The position numbers were made by a program, and so were the translations under genes. Positions 36,852 through 45,944 of a DNA stretch of 64,000 nucleotides are shown here, piece by piece. Source of the DNA: Acidisoma silvae (GTDB lineage: Bacteria; Pseudomonadota; Alphaproteobacteria; Acetobacterales; Acetobacteraceae); NCBI RefSeq assembly GCF_020618775.1, contig NZ_JAESVB010000003.1, forward strand, positions 186,001 to 250,000, given 5' to 3'. Under the pieces are notes generated by a model. The model made no database searches and was not told the DNA's origin. It worked only from the letters and a program-made list of their open reading frames with translations. Within the stretch, counting starts at the first letter, position 1. The number at the start of each line of letters is the position of its first letter.

Positions 36852-38366
36852 TCAGGCGGCTGCCTTCTCCTTCTTGCGCTGCATCGAACTTGGGATTTGC
36901 AGCGTCTCGCGATACTTGGCCACGGTTCTGCGGGCGATGTCCACGCCTTCCTTGCGCAGGGCGGCCACGATTGCATCATCTGACAAAATGTCATTCGGCA
37001 ATTCCGCGCCGATTAAAGCGCGAATACGATGGCGAATGGCCTCGGCACTGAAGGTTTCGCCCGACGTGCCGGCGATCGCCGTGGTAAAAAAGAATTTAAG
37101 TTCAAACACGCCGCGCGGGGTTGCCATGGACTTGTTCGCAGTGACGCGGCTGACGGTACTTTCATGCATCTCGACCGCATCAGCGACGTCGCGCAATGTC
37201 AGCGGCCGCAAATGTGTGACGCCGTGGCGCAAAAATCCGTCCTGCTGACGCACGATTTCCGCAGTCACCTTCAGGATCGTTTGCGCGCGCTGCCGCAACG
37301 ACTTCACCAGCCAGTTCGCACTCTGCAGCTGCTCCGACAGGAAAACACGATCTTCCCGCTTCGCACCTGCGGCAACGCGCGCGTGGAAAACATGATTTAC
37401 CAGAAGACGCGGCAGCGTCTCTTGATTCAGGTCAAGATGCCAGCTGCCGTCCGGCGCGCGACGCAGCAAGACATCCGGCACCAGCGGTTGCACCGGCCCG
37501 TTTTCATAGGTGGCGCCGGGCTTCGGATCCAGCCGGCGGATCTCCGCCACCATCTCGGTCATGTCCTCGGCATCAACGCGGCACAGCGCCATCAGACGCT
37601 TCATGTCGCGACGCGCCAATAGTTCCAGATTGTCGAGCAGCATCGCCATGGCCGGGTCGAAGCGGTTGTTTTCGAGCAGCTGGGCGGCAAGACACTCCTT
37701 CAGATCGCGGGCGAAGATGCCGGGCGGGTCGAAGCGCATCATGCGATGACGAACCGCCTCCACCTTGGCCAGGCTGGTGCCGAGGGCCGAGGCAACCGCG
37801 GATGGTTCAGCGCTGATCCGCCCCGCGCCATCCAGCAGCGCAATCAGATGTGCGCCGATCAGCCGGTCAGCCGGGTCGGCGAAGCCCAGCCGCAACTGCT
37901 GCGCCAGATGCTCGCGCAGGCTGGTCGGGTTTTCAGCCAGATCGTCGATGCCATGGGGATCGGAATCGAAGCTGTGACTGCCGCCACGCCCGGTACCGGC
38001 AAAGGACAGACCCTGACCGCCGCCATCCGCGACACCGCCCGCGTCATAGGCATTGGAAAAGTCGCCATCGAGCGGCGCCTGTTCCGGCGTCGGCAGATTG
38101 TCCGAATTCACATGGGAGAGGCTGTCCGCCTCGACCGCCGGTAATTCCGGCCTTTGATCGGTTGCCGGCCGGTCCAGCAGCGGCGTTTCCGGCCGCTCAT
38201 CCTGTTCCAGAAGCGGATTGCGATCCAGCTCTTCCTGAACGAAGCCGGCCAGTTCCTGATTTGAGTAATGAAGGAGCTTGATGGCCTGCCGCAGCTGCGG
38301 GGTCATCACAAGGGACTGTGACTGGCGTAGGACCAGTCTTGGCCCGATTTTTGCTCCTATGGACAT
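36852..38366 (-). CDS. rpoN: RNA polymerase sigma-54 factor RpoN
   Basis: 504 residues. Region I at the N-terminus (RLVLRQSQSLVMTPQLRQAI, LLHYSNQELAGFVQEELDRN), acidic region II, core-binding domain and the DNA-binding region with HESTVSRVTANKSMATPRGV and the RpoN box ARRTVAKYRE near residue 485. It directs transcription from -24/-12 promoters with enhancer-binding ATPases. Lies between lptB and hpf. Confidence 0.97.
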   Translation of the reverse strand: MSIGAKIGPRLVLRQSQSLVMTPQLRQAIKLLHYSNQELAGFVQEELDRNPLLEQDERPETPLLDRPATDQRPELPAVEADSLSHVNSDNLPTPEQAPLDGDFSNAYDAGGVADGGGQGLSFAGTGRGGSHSFDSDPHGIDDLAENPTSLREHLAQQLRLGFADPADRLIGAHLIALLDGAGRISAEPSAVASALGTSLAKVEAVRHRMMRFDPPGIFARDLKECLAAQLLENNRFDPAMAMLLDNLELLARRDMKRLMALCRVDAEDMTEMVAEIRRLDPKPGATYENGPVQPLVPDVLLRRAPDGSWHLDLNQETLPRLLVNHVFHARVAAGAKREDRVFLSEQLQSANWLVKSLRQRAQTILKVTAEIVRQQDGFLRHGVTHLRPLTLRDVADAVEMHESTVSRVTANKSMATPRGVFELKFFFTTAIAGTSGETFSAEAIRHRIRALIGAELPNDILSDDAIVAALRKEGVDIARRTVAKYRETLQIPSSMQRKKEKAAA

Positions 38367-38404
38367 CGGGGCAGCTTAGCAGCATCGCGCTGCAGCAAAA
38401 GTGC

Positions 38405-39187
38405 CTACATACTAAAACGATCGCCCAAATAGACCCTTCGCACGCCTTCGTGGCTCACCACTTCGGATGGCCTCCCCTCCATCAGCACCTGGCCGTCGTG
38501 CATAATGTAGGCGCGGTCGATAATTTCCAGCGTTTCCCGGACATTATGGTCCGTAATCAGCACGCCGATGCCGCGATGCTTGAGATGAGAGACAAGATCG
38601 CGAATTTCGCCGACTGCGATGGGGTCGATGCCCGCCAGCGGCTCATCGAGCAGGATATAGCCGGGGCGGCTGGCCAAGGCCCGGGCAATCTCCAGGCGGC
38701 GGCGCTCGCCGCCCGACAGCGCCAATGACGGCGTGCGGCGAAGATGGGAAATGCCGAACTCGTTCAGCAGCCCGTCCAGCATGGTTTGCTGCTTGTCGGG
38801 GTCGGTTTCGGTGATTTCGATCACCGATTTGATATTCTGCTCGACATTCAGACCACGGAAAATGCTCGCCTCCTGCGGCAGATAGCCGATGCCCAGCCGC
38901 GCCCGGCGATACATGGGCAGCGCCGTGATGGGATTGCCGTCCAGCGTGATCTCACCGCTGTCCGGACGCACAAGGCCCATGATCATATAGAAGGTCGTGG
39001 TCTTCCCGGCGCCGTTAGGCCCCAGCAGGCCCACCGCCTCGCCACGCTTCACGGTGAGCGAGACACCCTTCACCACGGGACGCTGCTTGAAGCTTTTGCC
39101 CAAGCCCCGTGCGACCAGCCCGGCACCGGCCTTAGGCTGCGTGCGCGCGACATCCGCCATCTGAACGGGTTCCTCGACCGACTGCAT
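38405..39187 (-). CDS. lptB: LPS export ABC transporter ATP-binding protein LptB
   Basis: 260 residues. Walker A GPNGAGKTT, Q-loop LPQEASIFRGL, signature LSGGERRRLEIARAL, Walker B YILLDEPLAGIDP and the H-loop ITDHN. It powers LPS extraction by LptFG. An N-terminal extension of about 22 residues precedes the domain. Part of the lptC-lptA-lptB-rpoN-hpf block, twelve bases after lptA. Confidence 0.96.
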   Translation of the reverse strand: MQSVEEPVQMADVARTQPKAGAGLVARGLGKSFKQRPVVKGVSLTVKRGEAVGLLGPNGAGKTTTFYMIMGLVRPDSGEITLDGNPITALPMYRRARLGIGYLPQEASIFRGLNVEQNIKSVIEITETDPDKQQTMLDGLLNEFGISHLRRTPSLALSGGERRRLEIARALASRPGYILLDEPLAGIDPIAVGEIRDLVSHLKHRGIGVLITDHNVRETLEIIDRAYIMHDGQVLMEGRPSEVVSHEGVRRVYLGDRFSM

Positions 39188-39199
39188 GCTGGTCTTATC

Positions 39200-40315
39200 C
39201 TAGTGAGAGGTCGGTTTTTTGGCAGCCGGGCCGCCGGGCGCCGGGCTGCCGGACGCCGGGCTGCCTGGCACCTGCGCCTGGTCGGGCACGATCAAGCCTT
39301 TGACCTGGGTCGAGCCCTGGGACAGCAGGCGGGAGATGCCGGTCTTCATATTGACCAGCGCCTCGTCACCCACCAGCACGTTTTGCCCGCGCGTAATCCG
39401 CACATTGCCGGCAATGCGGGAGATGTCGAGATTGGGGTCATAGACCGCACGCTCGCCCTGCACGATTTCGGTCGCCGTCATGATGACGACATGGCCGATC
39501 GCGTCGACGCGCTTCAGCTTGCCAGAGGCGGGATCGTTCGGGTCGGAGGCTGCGGCGCCCTGACCGGCCGGCGTCTTGGCGGCGACCGTGGTTTTGGTCG
39601 CGGGCTGGGACGGGTTGTTCGGGCCATTGCTGTCCGTATAGGCGACCAGCACATCGGCCGCGATGCGGCGGCCGGTATTCGTCACCAGCACGGCATCGCC
39701 ACGGGCGACCGCCATATGCTGGTTCGACCAGTATTCCAGCGAATCCTTGGCTGTCACGACATAGGTCGGCGTCGTCATCTTCAGCGCATGGCCGGTCAGC
39801 ACCAAAACGGCCTGATCCATGTCATAGGCGCCGTGATCGCCCCAGGCCTGATCGGTCGGCGTGAAAATATGAACATGGCCCAGCGCTTCGAGGAGATAGA
39901 TCTCATTATCGCCCTCAAGCCCGTCTGTGGCCTGACCGCCGCCGGACGTGCCCGAGGATGCAGGGGCGGGCGTCGGCGCGGCACCGGGTGCTGCTTTCTT
40001 TTTGCGATAATGGGCGATCAGTTCGTCACCCGTGACGGTGACATTGCCGCGCACGGCTTTCGCGTTCTGGGTGGCGATCACTTCCTGGCTGAGCTGACGC
40101 CACTCGATGCCGCCATCGGAGGTCACCGTCACCGGGCCGCCATGGGAGAAATCGATCGCCTGCGCATGGGCCATGACAGCGCCAAGCGGCGCCGCCGCCA
40201 CGGATAAAGCAAAAAGGCGAACCGCGAGACGCGCCGCCCGCGTTGAGCGGGGCGCGTGCCGCGCCGTCATTGTCAGCATAGGGGTGTTCCGGTCTAGCGC
40301 CTTGGGGTCACTCAT
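39200..40315 (-). CDS. lptA: LPS transport periplasmic protein LptA
   Basis: 371 residues, about twice the E. coli protein. A signal peptide (about 26-51, ending AVMAHAQA) leads into OstA-fold repeats split by low-complexity linkers: PGAAPTPAPASSGTSGGG near 110-130 and another Ala/Thr/Pro-rich one near 235-265. The C-terminus is a Pro/Gly/Ser-rich tail. It forms the periplasmic bridge that carries LPS to LptDE. The start overlaps the lptC stop by eight bases; ATGs 12 and 15 codons later are alternatives. Confidence 0.9.
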   Translation of the reverse strand: MSDPKALDRNTPMLTMTARHAPRSTRAARLAVRLFALSVAAAPLGAVMAHAQAIDFSHGGPVTVTSDGGIEWRQLSQEVIATQNAKAVRGNVTVTGDELIAHYRKKKAAPGAAPTPAPASSGTSGGGQATDGLEGDNEIYLLEALGHVHIFTPTDQAWGDHGAYDMDQAVLVLTGHALKMTTPTYVVTAKDSLEYWSNQHMAVARGDAVLVTNTGRRIAADVLVAYTDSNGPNNPSQPATKTTVAAKTPAGQGAAASDPNDPASGKLKRVDAIGHVVIMTATEIVQGERAVYDPNLDISRIAGNVRITRGQNVLVGDEALVNMKTGISRLLSQGSTQVKGLIVPDQAQVPGSPASGSPAPGGPAAKKPTSH

Positions 40316-41003
40316 TACTCCCGTCTAGCACAAGCTTAGACGGACCCGTGAAGTGCAGGCGCGTGCCGCGATCGGTAATATTGAAACCCTTGGCCGACAG
40401 GGTGCCGAAGGGACCGTCCGCATTGACGACCTCATGGCCCGATGCGCTGGAATCCTTCAGGTTAATCGCGGCCTGGGAGGTGCGCACGGTGGTGCCATCA
40501 TCCCGGTAGAGAACGACATGGTTGGTCAGGTCCAAATGCTGGGCCTTGGCATGATAGAGGCCGTCCTTCGACTGGATCATGATCCAGGAGCCGGCCTTCA
40601 TCGTCATATCGCCGGCCGGATGCGTCAGCACGACGGTATCGGCGTCCGTCTGAACAGCCTGATCCGCCGTCATCGTGTACGGGCGGCCGGTATCGTCGAT
40701 ACCCTCGTAATGCGCCTTGGTCATGCTGCCCTGATCCGCGCCGTCCGGTCCGGTGCCGAGATGGTATGAGACGCGAGCGGGATTGTGCTGATTGATCAGT
40801 TCCGGCCACAGCATCACCAGGCTGAGCAGCATCAGCGCGCCCAGCGGCAGCAAGCGCTTCATCCAGGTGACAAGCATACGGCGCCGGCGCAGCGCACCGG
40901 ACGACGGCATCTTGCGACCGCGCCAGCTGCGACGGTTCGGTGCGTGCTGATCATCCAGCTGCGTCGGACGCAGCATCTGAAGACGGTCAGGAACAGCGCT
41001 CAT
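40308..41003 (-). CDS. lptC: LPS export protein LptC
   Basis: 231 residues. A long basic N-terminus (RRSWRGRKMPSSGALRRRRM), one membrane anchor (about 48-68, LLPLGALMLLSLVMLWPEL) and an OstA-fold periplasmic domain (MTKAHYEGIDDTGRPYTMTA, HPAGDMTMKAGSW). It hands LPS from LptB2FG to LptA. First gene of the minus-strand lpt block; upstream kdsC/kpsF-type genes are not present. Confidence 0.9.
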   Translation of the reverse strand: MSAVPDRLQMLRPTQLDDQHAPNRRSWRGRKMPSSGALRRRRMLVTWMKRLLPLGALMLLSLVMLWPELINQHNPARVSYHLGTGPDGADQGSMTKAHYEGIDDTGRPYTMTADQAVQTDADTVVLTHPAGDMTMKAGSWIMIQSKDGLYHAKAQHLDLTNHVVLYRDDGTTVRTSQAAINLKDSSASGHEVVNADGPFGTLSAKGFNITDRGTRLHFTGPSKLVLDGSNE

Positions 41004-41400
41004 TCATTCCCCCATACCCAAGTCAAATGGTCCTGCGCGCGTTCCACACGATCAAGAGAGTCGTCGCGTAAACAAAGCGCGGGCCGATTGCCCCGGGGCC
41101 GATGGTCGCCAAGGCGGTTAAAACCAACCTTGCGAATCACATCACAGTTCTTAGCAATCTGTTTCACAGGCCTTGTCTTATAGCCGGGGAAAAAAGGCAG
41201 TCACATGGCAAATTCGTAACCCAATCGGGATTTTTACGTCGCCTAGCCGCGCTGATATCATTTATTTTCAAATCGTTGTGACAATTTGACCGTTTGGTCA
41301 GTGACGTCGATGCTGCATTGCACGCGAGCGTGATCAAAAACCGGTGCGGGCCTCTGGCCGCGCTGCCGGCTGGGGCGCATGGTACCGCCATCGAATTTCA
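41004..41400. other. 400-base gap between lptC and an MFS gene
   Basis: Divergent control region. It contains the palindrome TGACC-GTTT-GGTCA (41287-41300) about 100 bases before the MFS start. Nothing else identifiable; short open frames here have no family features. Confidence 0.6.
41287..41300. promoter_or_regulatory. TetR-type palindrome upstream of the MFS efflux gene
   Basis: TGACC-GTTT-GGTCA is a perfect 5-base inverted repeat within TTTGACCGTTTGGTCAG, a form common for TetR-family operators before drug exporters. No TetR gene is adjacent. Confidence 0.4.
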
Positions 41401-42855
41401 ATGGCTGTGTTTACCGGGCCAATGCCGTTTTCCTTGTCCTCGACCCCATCCCAAAGCCGCGTCCGCACTATTGCGCTGATCGTCGCCTGCGCGCTGTTCA
41501 TGGAACAGCTGGACGCGACTGTGCTGGCGACCGCCCTGCCCAGCATGGCCCGCAGCTTCGGGGTTCGCCCGCTCCATATGAGCATCGCGCTGACCGCCTA
41601 TCTTCTCAGCCTCGCAGTCTTCATCCCGGCCAGCGGCACAATCGCGGATCGCTTCGGCACCAAGCGCGTGTTCAACGCGGCCATCATTTTCTTCACGCTG
41701 GGCTCTATTCTCTGTTCGCAGACCACCAGCCTGCCGCTGCTCGTGGCGGCCCGACTGATCCAGGGCATGGGCGGCGCCATGATGGTGCCGGTCGGGCGGA
41801 TCATCCTGCTGCGCAGCGCGCCGAAATCCGAACTGGTCTCGGCCATGGCCTGGTTTCTGGTGCCCGCTCTGGTCGGCCCCGTGGTCGGGCCGCCCTTGGG
41901 CGGTTTCATCACCACCTACCTGTCCTGGCGCTGGATCTTTTTCATTAATATCCCGATCGGCATCCTGGGCTGCATCCTGTCGACGCTGCTGATCCCGGAT
42001 ATCCGCTCCGACCAGCGCACGAGATTCGATCTGCCTGGTTTCGTGCTGTCTGGCTTGGCCCTGGCCTGCCTGACCTTCGGCTTCACGGTCGCCAGCCGCG
42101 GCACGGAATGGACGACGGCTGTGCCGCTTCTGGTCATCGGCACCCTGGCCGGCACCGCCTATGTCATCTACGCCCGGCGCCGCACCAATGCGATTCTCGA
42201 CCTGCGGCTGATGCGGGTGCAGACCTTTCGCATCTCGACCATCGCCGGTTCGCTCTCCCGCATCACCTGGGGGTCCGTGCCCTTCCTGCTGCCGATGATG
42301 ATGCAACTCGGCTTCGGCATGACGGCAGCGGCCAGCGGCGCCATTACCTTCATGGCTGCCGCCGGTGCCATGCTGATGAAATTCACCGCCGGCCCCCTCC
42401 TGAAGCGCTTCGGCTTCCGTCGCGTGCTGATCTGGAATCAGCTGCTGGCGACCCTCGGCATCGCCGCCTGCGCCGCCTTCACCCCCGGCTGGCCCCGGGC
42501 CGCGATCTTCACCGTTCTGCTGGCCGCCGGCTTCTTCCAGTCGCTGCAATTCACGGCCTACAACACCATTGCCTATGCCGATCTGAAGCCGGACCGCATG
42601 AGTGCGGCGACCAGTTTCTACACGGTCTTTCAGCAGCTGATGCTGTCCATGGGCATCTGTGTGGCAGCCGGCACGCTGGCGCTGTCCGCGCATATCTTCG
42701 GCCATCACGAGCCCGATCTGCTGGATTTCCGCGTTGCCTTTATCGTGGTCAGCATCGCATCGCTGTTTGCCGGGCCACTCTGCGCCAAGCTACCGCCTTC
42801 GGCCGGCGAGGAGATGAGCGGCCATCACAGCCGCCCGGCCCCCGCCAAGGCCTGA
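41401..42855 (+). CDS. MFS transporter, DHA2-like multidrug exporter
   Basis: About 484 residues from ATG 41401 (ATG 41422 is an alternative; neither has a clear ribosome site). Membrane segments throughout; motif C-like and DHA2 features include FMEQLDATVLATALPSMARS, GTIADRFGTKRVF, RLIQGMGGAMMVPVGR and the GPVVGPPLGGFITTYLSWRW region. Such proteins expel drugs or dyes with proton exchange at the inner membrane. A TetR-like palindrome lies upstream. Confidence 0.9.
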   Translation: MAVFTGPMPFSLSSTPSQSRVRTIALIVACALFMEQLDATVLATALPSMARSFGVRPLHMSIALTAYLLSLAVFIPASGTIADRFGTKRVFNAAIIFFTLGSILCSQTTSLPLLVAARLIQGMGGAMMVPVGRIILLRSAPKSELVSAMAWFLVPALVGPVVGPPLGGFITTYLSWRWIFFINIPIGILGCILSTLLIPDIRSDQRTRFDLPGFVLSGLALACLTFGFTVASRGTEWTTAVPLLVIGTLAGTAYVIYARRRTNAILDLRLMRVQTFRISTIAGSLSRITWGSVPFLLPMMMQLGFGMTAAASGAITFMAAAGAMLMKFTAGPLLKRFGFRRVLIWNQLLATLGIAACAAFTPGWPRAAIFTVLLAAGFFQSLQFTAYNTIAYADLKPDRMSAATSFYTVFQQLMLSMGICVAAGTLALSAHIFGHHEPDLLDFRVAFIVVSIASLFAGPLCAKLPPSAGEEMSGHHSRPAPAKA

Positions 42856-42937
42856 GCCGATAATCCTGCTATGCGAGACTAGATTCTCTTTCAGGGACTG
42901 AGGCTTCGGTCCTACAAAGACTCCGGCACTGACAGGA

Positions 42938-42956
42938 CCCCGCCATAGAAGCGGGG
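42938..42956 (+). other. leader hairpin before the second MFS gene
   Basis: CCCCGC and GCGGGG flank CATAGAA, directly followed by the ribosome site GGGGGAG of the gene at 42973. It could influence translation or terminate the upstream gene. Confidence 0.3.
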
Positions 42957-42972
42957 CCGGGGGAGATAGAAC

Positions 42973-44307
42973 ATGCCGGACACCGCGCAACCGCGCCCGA
43001 CCACCCATCGCTTCACAGACAATCAGCGGTGGGTGCGACTGATCCCCATCGCCATGATCGTCTACATCATCTCCTTCATGGACCGGACCAACATCTCCTA
43101 TGCCTTTGCCGGCATCGGGCATGAGTTCCACGTCGGAAAGGCCCAGCAGGGTTTTGCCGGCGGCATCTTTTTCGTCGGCTATATGCTGTTCCAGATTCCC
43201 GGCGGCTGGCTGGCCGAGCATTGGTCGGCGCGTAAATTCGTCGCCATCATGATCGTCTGCTGGGGCGCGATGGCCTTTCTGTGCGGCTTCGTCCACAGTT
43301 TCGACCAGCTTGTCATCGTCCGCTTTTTCCTCGGCGTCGCCGAAGGCGGCATCTGGCCCGCCGTGCTGGTGCTGATCAGCCACTGGTTCCCGGTGCAGGA
43401 ACGCGCCCGCGCCTATGCCTTCTGGATGGCCAATCTCGCCATCTCCTCCATCATCACGCAGCCACTTTCGGGCTGGATCGTCTCCATGTCGGACTGGCGG
43501 ACCCTGTTCATGGTCGAGGGCGCCCTGCCCTTCATCATCGCCCTGCCGCTATGGCTGATCTTCATCCGCGACCGGCCGCGCGACGCGCCTTGGTGCTCCG
43601 CCTCGGAACGCCGCTATATCGAAACGTCAATCTCGCAGGACCGCCTGCACGAACCGCTGCCCGGTCCTTTCCGCGACATCTTCACCAATGGCACGATCTG
43701 GAAATTCGTCGGCGTTTATTTCCTGATCCAGGTCGGTTTCTACGGCCTCAATATGTGGCTGCCGACGCTGTTGAAAACTTTGACGAAGCAAGGTTTCGGC
43801 ACGGTCGGGCTGATCGCGATGCTGCCCTACCTCACCGCCATCGTTTTCCTGTTCCTCAATGGCTGGGCGGCCGACCGGAACCGCCGCTACGGGCGCCATG
43901 TCTTCTATGCCACTGCCACGGCCGCCGTCGCGCTGATCATTTCGGTGCTCGTCGCGCAAAGCAGTGTCGTGCTCTCGATCGTTTTCATCTGCCTCGCGAT
44001 CGGCGGGGCGCTGGCCTATGACGGGCCATTCTGGGCCGCCGCGTCGCGGGTGCTGCCGGTCGCCCTGGCGGGCGGCGCTATGGGCTTCATCAACGCACTC
44101 GGCAACCTCGGTGGCTATTTCGGACCGTTTCTGGGCGGCTATCTACAGGATCGTACCGGCAGCTTCACGGCGACCGCCGTTCTGTTCGCGGGCGCATTGC
44201 TGCTGTCAGGCCTGCTTGTGCTGACAATCCGGCTGCGCGAGAAACCGGCGGCGACCGTCCCGCCCGGACTAGGCTCCGGCCTGCCACCCAGCCGCCGCGT
44301 CACCTGA
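42973..44307 (+). CDS. MFS transporter, anion:cation symporter (ACS) family
   Basis: 444 residues with twelve predicted membrane segments. YIISFMDRTNISYAFAGIGH, GGWLAEHWSARKF and RFFLGVAEGGIWPAVLVLIS match the ACS group of tartrate, phthalate, glucarate and hexuronate carriers. It would import an organic anion with protons. The last 39 bases overlap the end of the convergent ROK kinase gene. Its position beside the catabolic operons suggests a carboxylate substrate of the same pathway. Confidence 0.92.
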   Translation: MPDTAQPRPTTHRFTDNQRWVRLIPIAMIVYIISFMDRTNISYAFAGIGHEFHVGKAQQGFAGGIFFVGYMLFQIPGGWLAEHWSARKFVAIMIVCWGAMAFLCGFVHSFDQLVIVRFFLGVAEGGIWPAVLVLISHWFPVQERARAYAFWMANLAISSIITQPLSGWIVSMSDWRTLFMVEGALPFIIALPLWLIFIRDRPRDAPWCSASERRYIETSISQDRLHEPLPGPFRDIFTNGTIWKFVGVYFLIQVGFYGLNMWLPTLLKTLTKQGFGTVGLIAMLPYLTAIVFLFLNGWAADRNRRYGRHVFYATATAAVALIISVLVAQSSVVLSIVFICLAIGGALAYDGPFWAAASRVLPVALAGGAMGFINALGNLGGYFGPFLGGYLQDRTGSFTATAVLFAGALLLSGLLVLTIRLREKPAATVPPGLGSGLPPSRRVT

Positions 44308-45210
44308 CCCCAGGCTGCGAAAGGCAAGGATCGCGGCGCCCAGCAAGGCGCCGCGACTGCCGAGCACGGACTTCACAATCGGCGGCGGCGCCCGCCAGGC
44401 CAGCCGCTGCCGCAGCGCCACGCGCAAGGGCGCCAGCAAAACCTCATTGGCCTCGGCCAGGCCACCGCCGATGACGATCACCGCCGGGTCCAGCAGCAAC
44501 GTCACCGTCGCAAGGCTGATCGACAGCGCCTGCACCGCCTCATCCCAAATCCTGGCGGCCAGCGGATCATGCGCCAGCCGCCCCGCAATCTCGGCGGCCG
44601 TCAATGCACTGCCACCCGCCGCGTGATACCGGCGCGCGATGGAGGAGGCCGAGGCATAGGCTTCCAGACAGCCGAACTGCCCGCAGGCACAGGCCTCGCC
44701 CCCCGGATAGACCGGAATATGACCGAGTTCGCAGGCCATCTGCGCCGCACCCGCTACCGCCTGCCCGCCGCTGACGAGCGACGCCGCGATGCCGGTGCCG
44801 ATCATCGCCATGGCGGAATCGGCAAAACCCTTCGCCGCCCCCAGCTGCGCCTCGGCCAGACCCGCCGTGCGGACGTCATGGCCCGCGACGATCCCAAGCC
44901 CCAGCGTTGCGATCAGCCGTGGGACGAGCGGAAAATCGCGCCAGCCGAGATTGGAGGAAAACATGACATGGCCGCTGCGCTCATCCATGCCGGGCGCGAT
45001 CAGGCCACAGGCCGCAACCGTCAGATTTTTCGCCGAGGCTTGTGCGATCATCCCCGCGACAAAGCGTTCCAGGACGGCGAAAGCCTCCTCGCCCTGCGCG
45101 CCCCCGGTCGCGGCACTATCCGCGATCAGCGTGCGGCCGGCATCGTCGATGACAGCCCCCTTGAAGCTGGTGCCGCCGACATCGATTGCGAGAACGACGG
45201 CGCCGGTCAT
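44269..45210 (-). CDS. ROK-family sugar kinase/regulator
   Basis: 313 residues from ATG 45210, which overlaps the cutC stop (ATGA). ATP-binding AIDVGGTSFKGAVID, GTGIAASLVSGG, the sugar-contact ELGHIPV and the zinc motif CACGQFGCLE define a ROK kinase without a DNA-binding domain. Members phosphorylate glucose, N-acetylglucosamine, N-acetylmannosamine or allose. Last gene of the ABC operon, so it likely phosphorylates the imported sugar. Confidence 0.92.
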   Translation of the reverse strand: MTGAVVLAIDVGGTSFKGAVIDDAGRTLIADSAATGGAQGEEAFAVLERFVAGMIAQASAKNLTVAACGLIAPGMDERSGHVMFSSNLGWRDFPLVPRLIATLGLGIVAGHDVRTAGLAEAQLGAAKGFADSAMAMIGTGIAASLVSGGQAVAGAAQMACELGHIPVYPGGEACACGQFGCLEAYASASSIARRYHAAGGSALTAAEIAGRLAHDPLAARIWDEAVQALSISLATVTLLLDPAVIVIGGGLAEANEVLLAPLRVALRQRLAWRAPPPIVKSVLGSRGALLGAAILAFRSLGSGDAAAGWQAGA

Positions 45211-45944
45211 GCCGGGTTGCGAGCGGCCCGGATAAAGGCCGCGATTTCCTCGGTGGAAGTGACAAGCCGGCCGAAGGCATCCGGCCGCATGGCGCGCAGA
45301 TGCACTTCCGGCACGCCCGTCCGTTCCAGCAGCGCGCGCACATTGCCGCCGCGCACGCTGCCGCCCGCGATGATGGCCACCCGCCCAGCCGCCTGCTTGA
45401 CGAGGGCGGACAGCACTTCCGCCCCGGCCTCGGCGGTCGGCTTGCCGCCCGAGGTCAGAACCGAGCGGATGCCCAGGCCCAACAGCGTTTCCAGCGCGGC
45501 CGGCAGGTCCCGCGTCACATCGAAAGCCTTGTGGAAGGTCATCGGCGTGCCGCCGCAAGCGGCTTTCAACCGTGCCATGGCCCGCGCATCGACCACGCTG
45601 GCCGCCGTCAGCGCGCCGCAGACGAAGCCGATATTCACACTGGACGCCTTCGGCAGATCGCGGATCGCCGCGATATCGGCCAGCATCACCTCCACCTCTT
45701 CGGCGGAGAAGACGAAATTGCCGCTGCGCGGTCGGATCATGATGCGGACGCCGATACGCCGCACGCGACCCAGAACCGCCTGGGCCAGGCCGAAACTCGG
45801 CGTCAGCCCGCCTTCAGACAGCGCGCTGCAGAGTTCGATGCGGTCAGCGCCCTCGGCCTCGGCCGCCAGGGCGCCTGCCAGATCGTCGACACAGATTTCC
45901 ACCAGAGGCGGGCGCAAGCCGGTCGCATAGGGGGAGCCACTCAC
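45207..45944 (-). CDS. cutC: CutC family protein
   Basis: 245 residues, GTG start overlapping the permease stop (GTGA). TIM barrel with LVEICVDDLAGALAAEAEGA, DRIELCSALSEGGLTPS, VRIMIRPRSGNFVFS, MTFHKAFDV and LTSGGKPTAEAG, the CutC signatures. The family was named for copper homeostasis, but its enzymatic role is unresolved. Its place between ABC permeases and a ROK kinase argues for a carbohydrate-related function in this organism. Confidence 0.92.
   Translation of the reverse strand: MSGSPYATGLRPPLVEICVDDLAGALAAEAEGADRIELCSALSEGGLTPSFGLAQAVLGRVRRIGVRIMIRPRSGNFVFSAEEVEVMLADIAAIRDLPKASSVNIGFVCGALTAASVVDARAMARLKAACGGTPMTFHKAFDVTRDLPAALETLLGLGIRSVLTSGGKPTAEAGAEVLSALVKQAAGRVAIIAGGSVRGGNVRALLERTGVPEVHLRAMRPDAFGRLVTSTEEIAAFIRAARNPA

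Noticed and set aside
39219-39290. GC-rich repeat at the end of lptA as a separate repeat element
   Set aside because: It is in-frame low-complexity coding for a Pro/Gly/Ser/Ala tail.
41398-42708. 436-codon minus-strand frame opposite the DHA2 exporter
   Set aside because: Antisense shadow of a hydrophobic protein, with biased composition and no motif.
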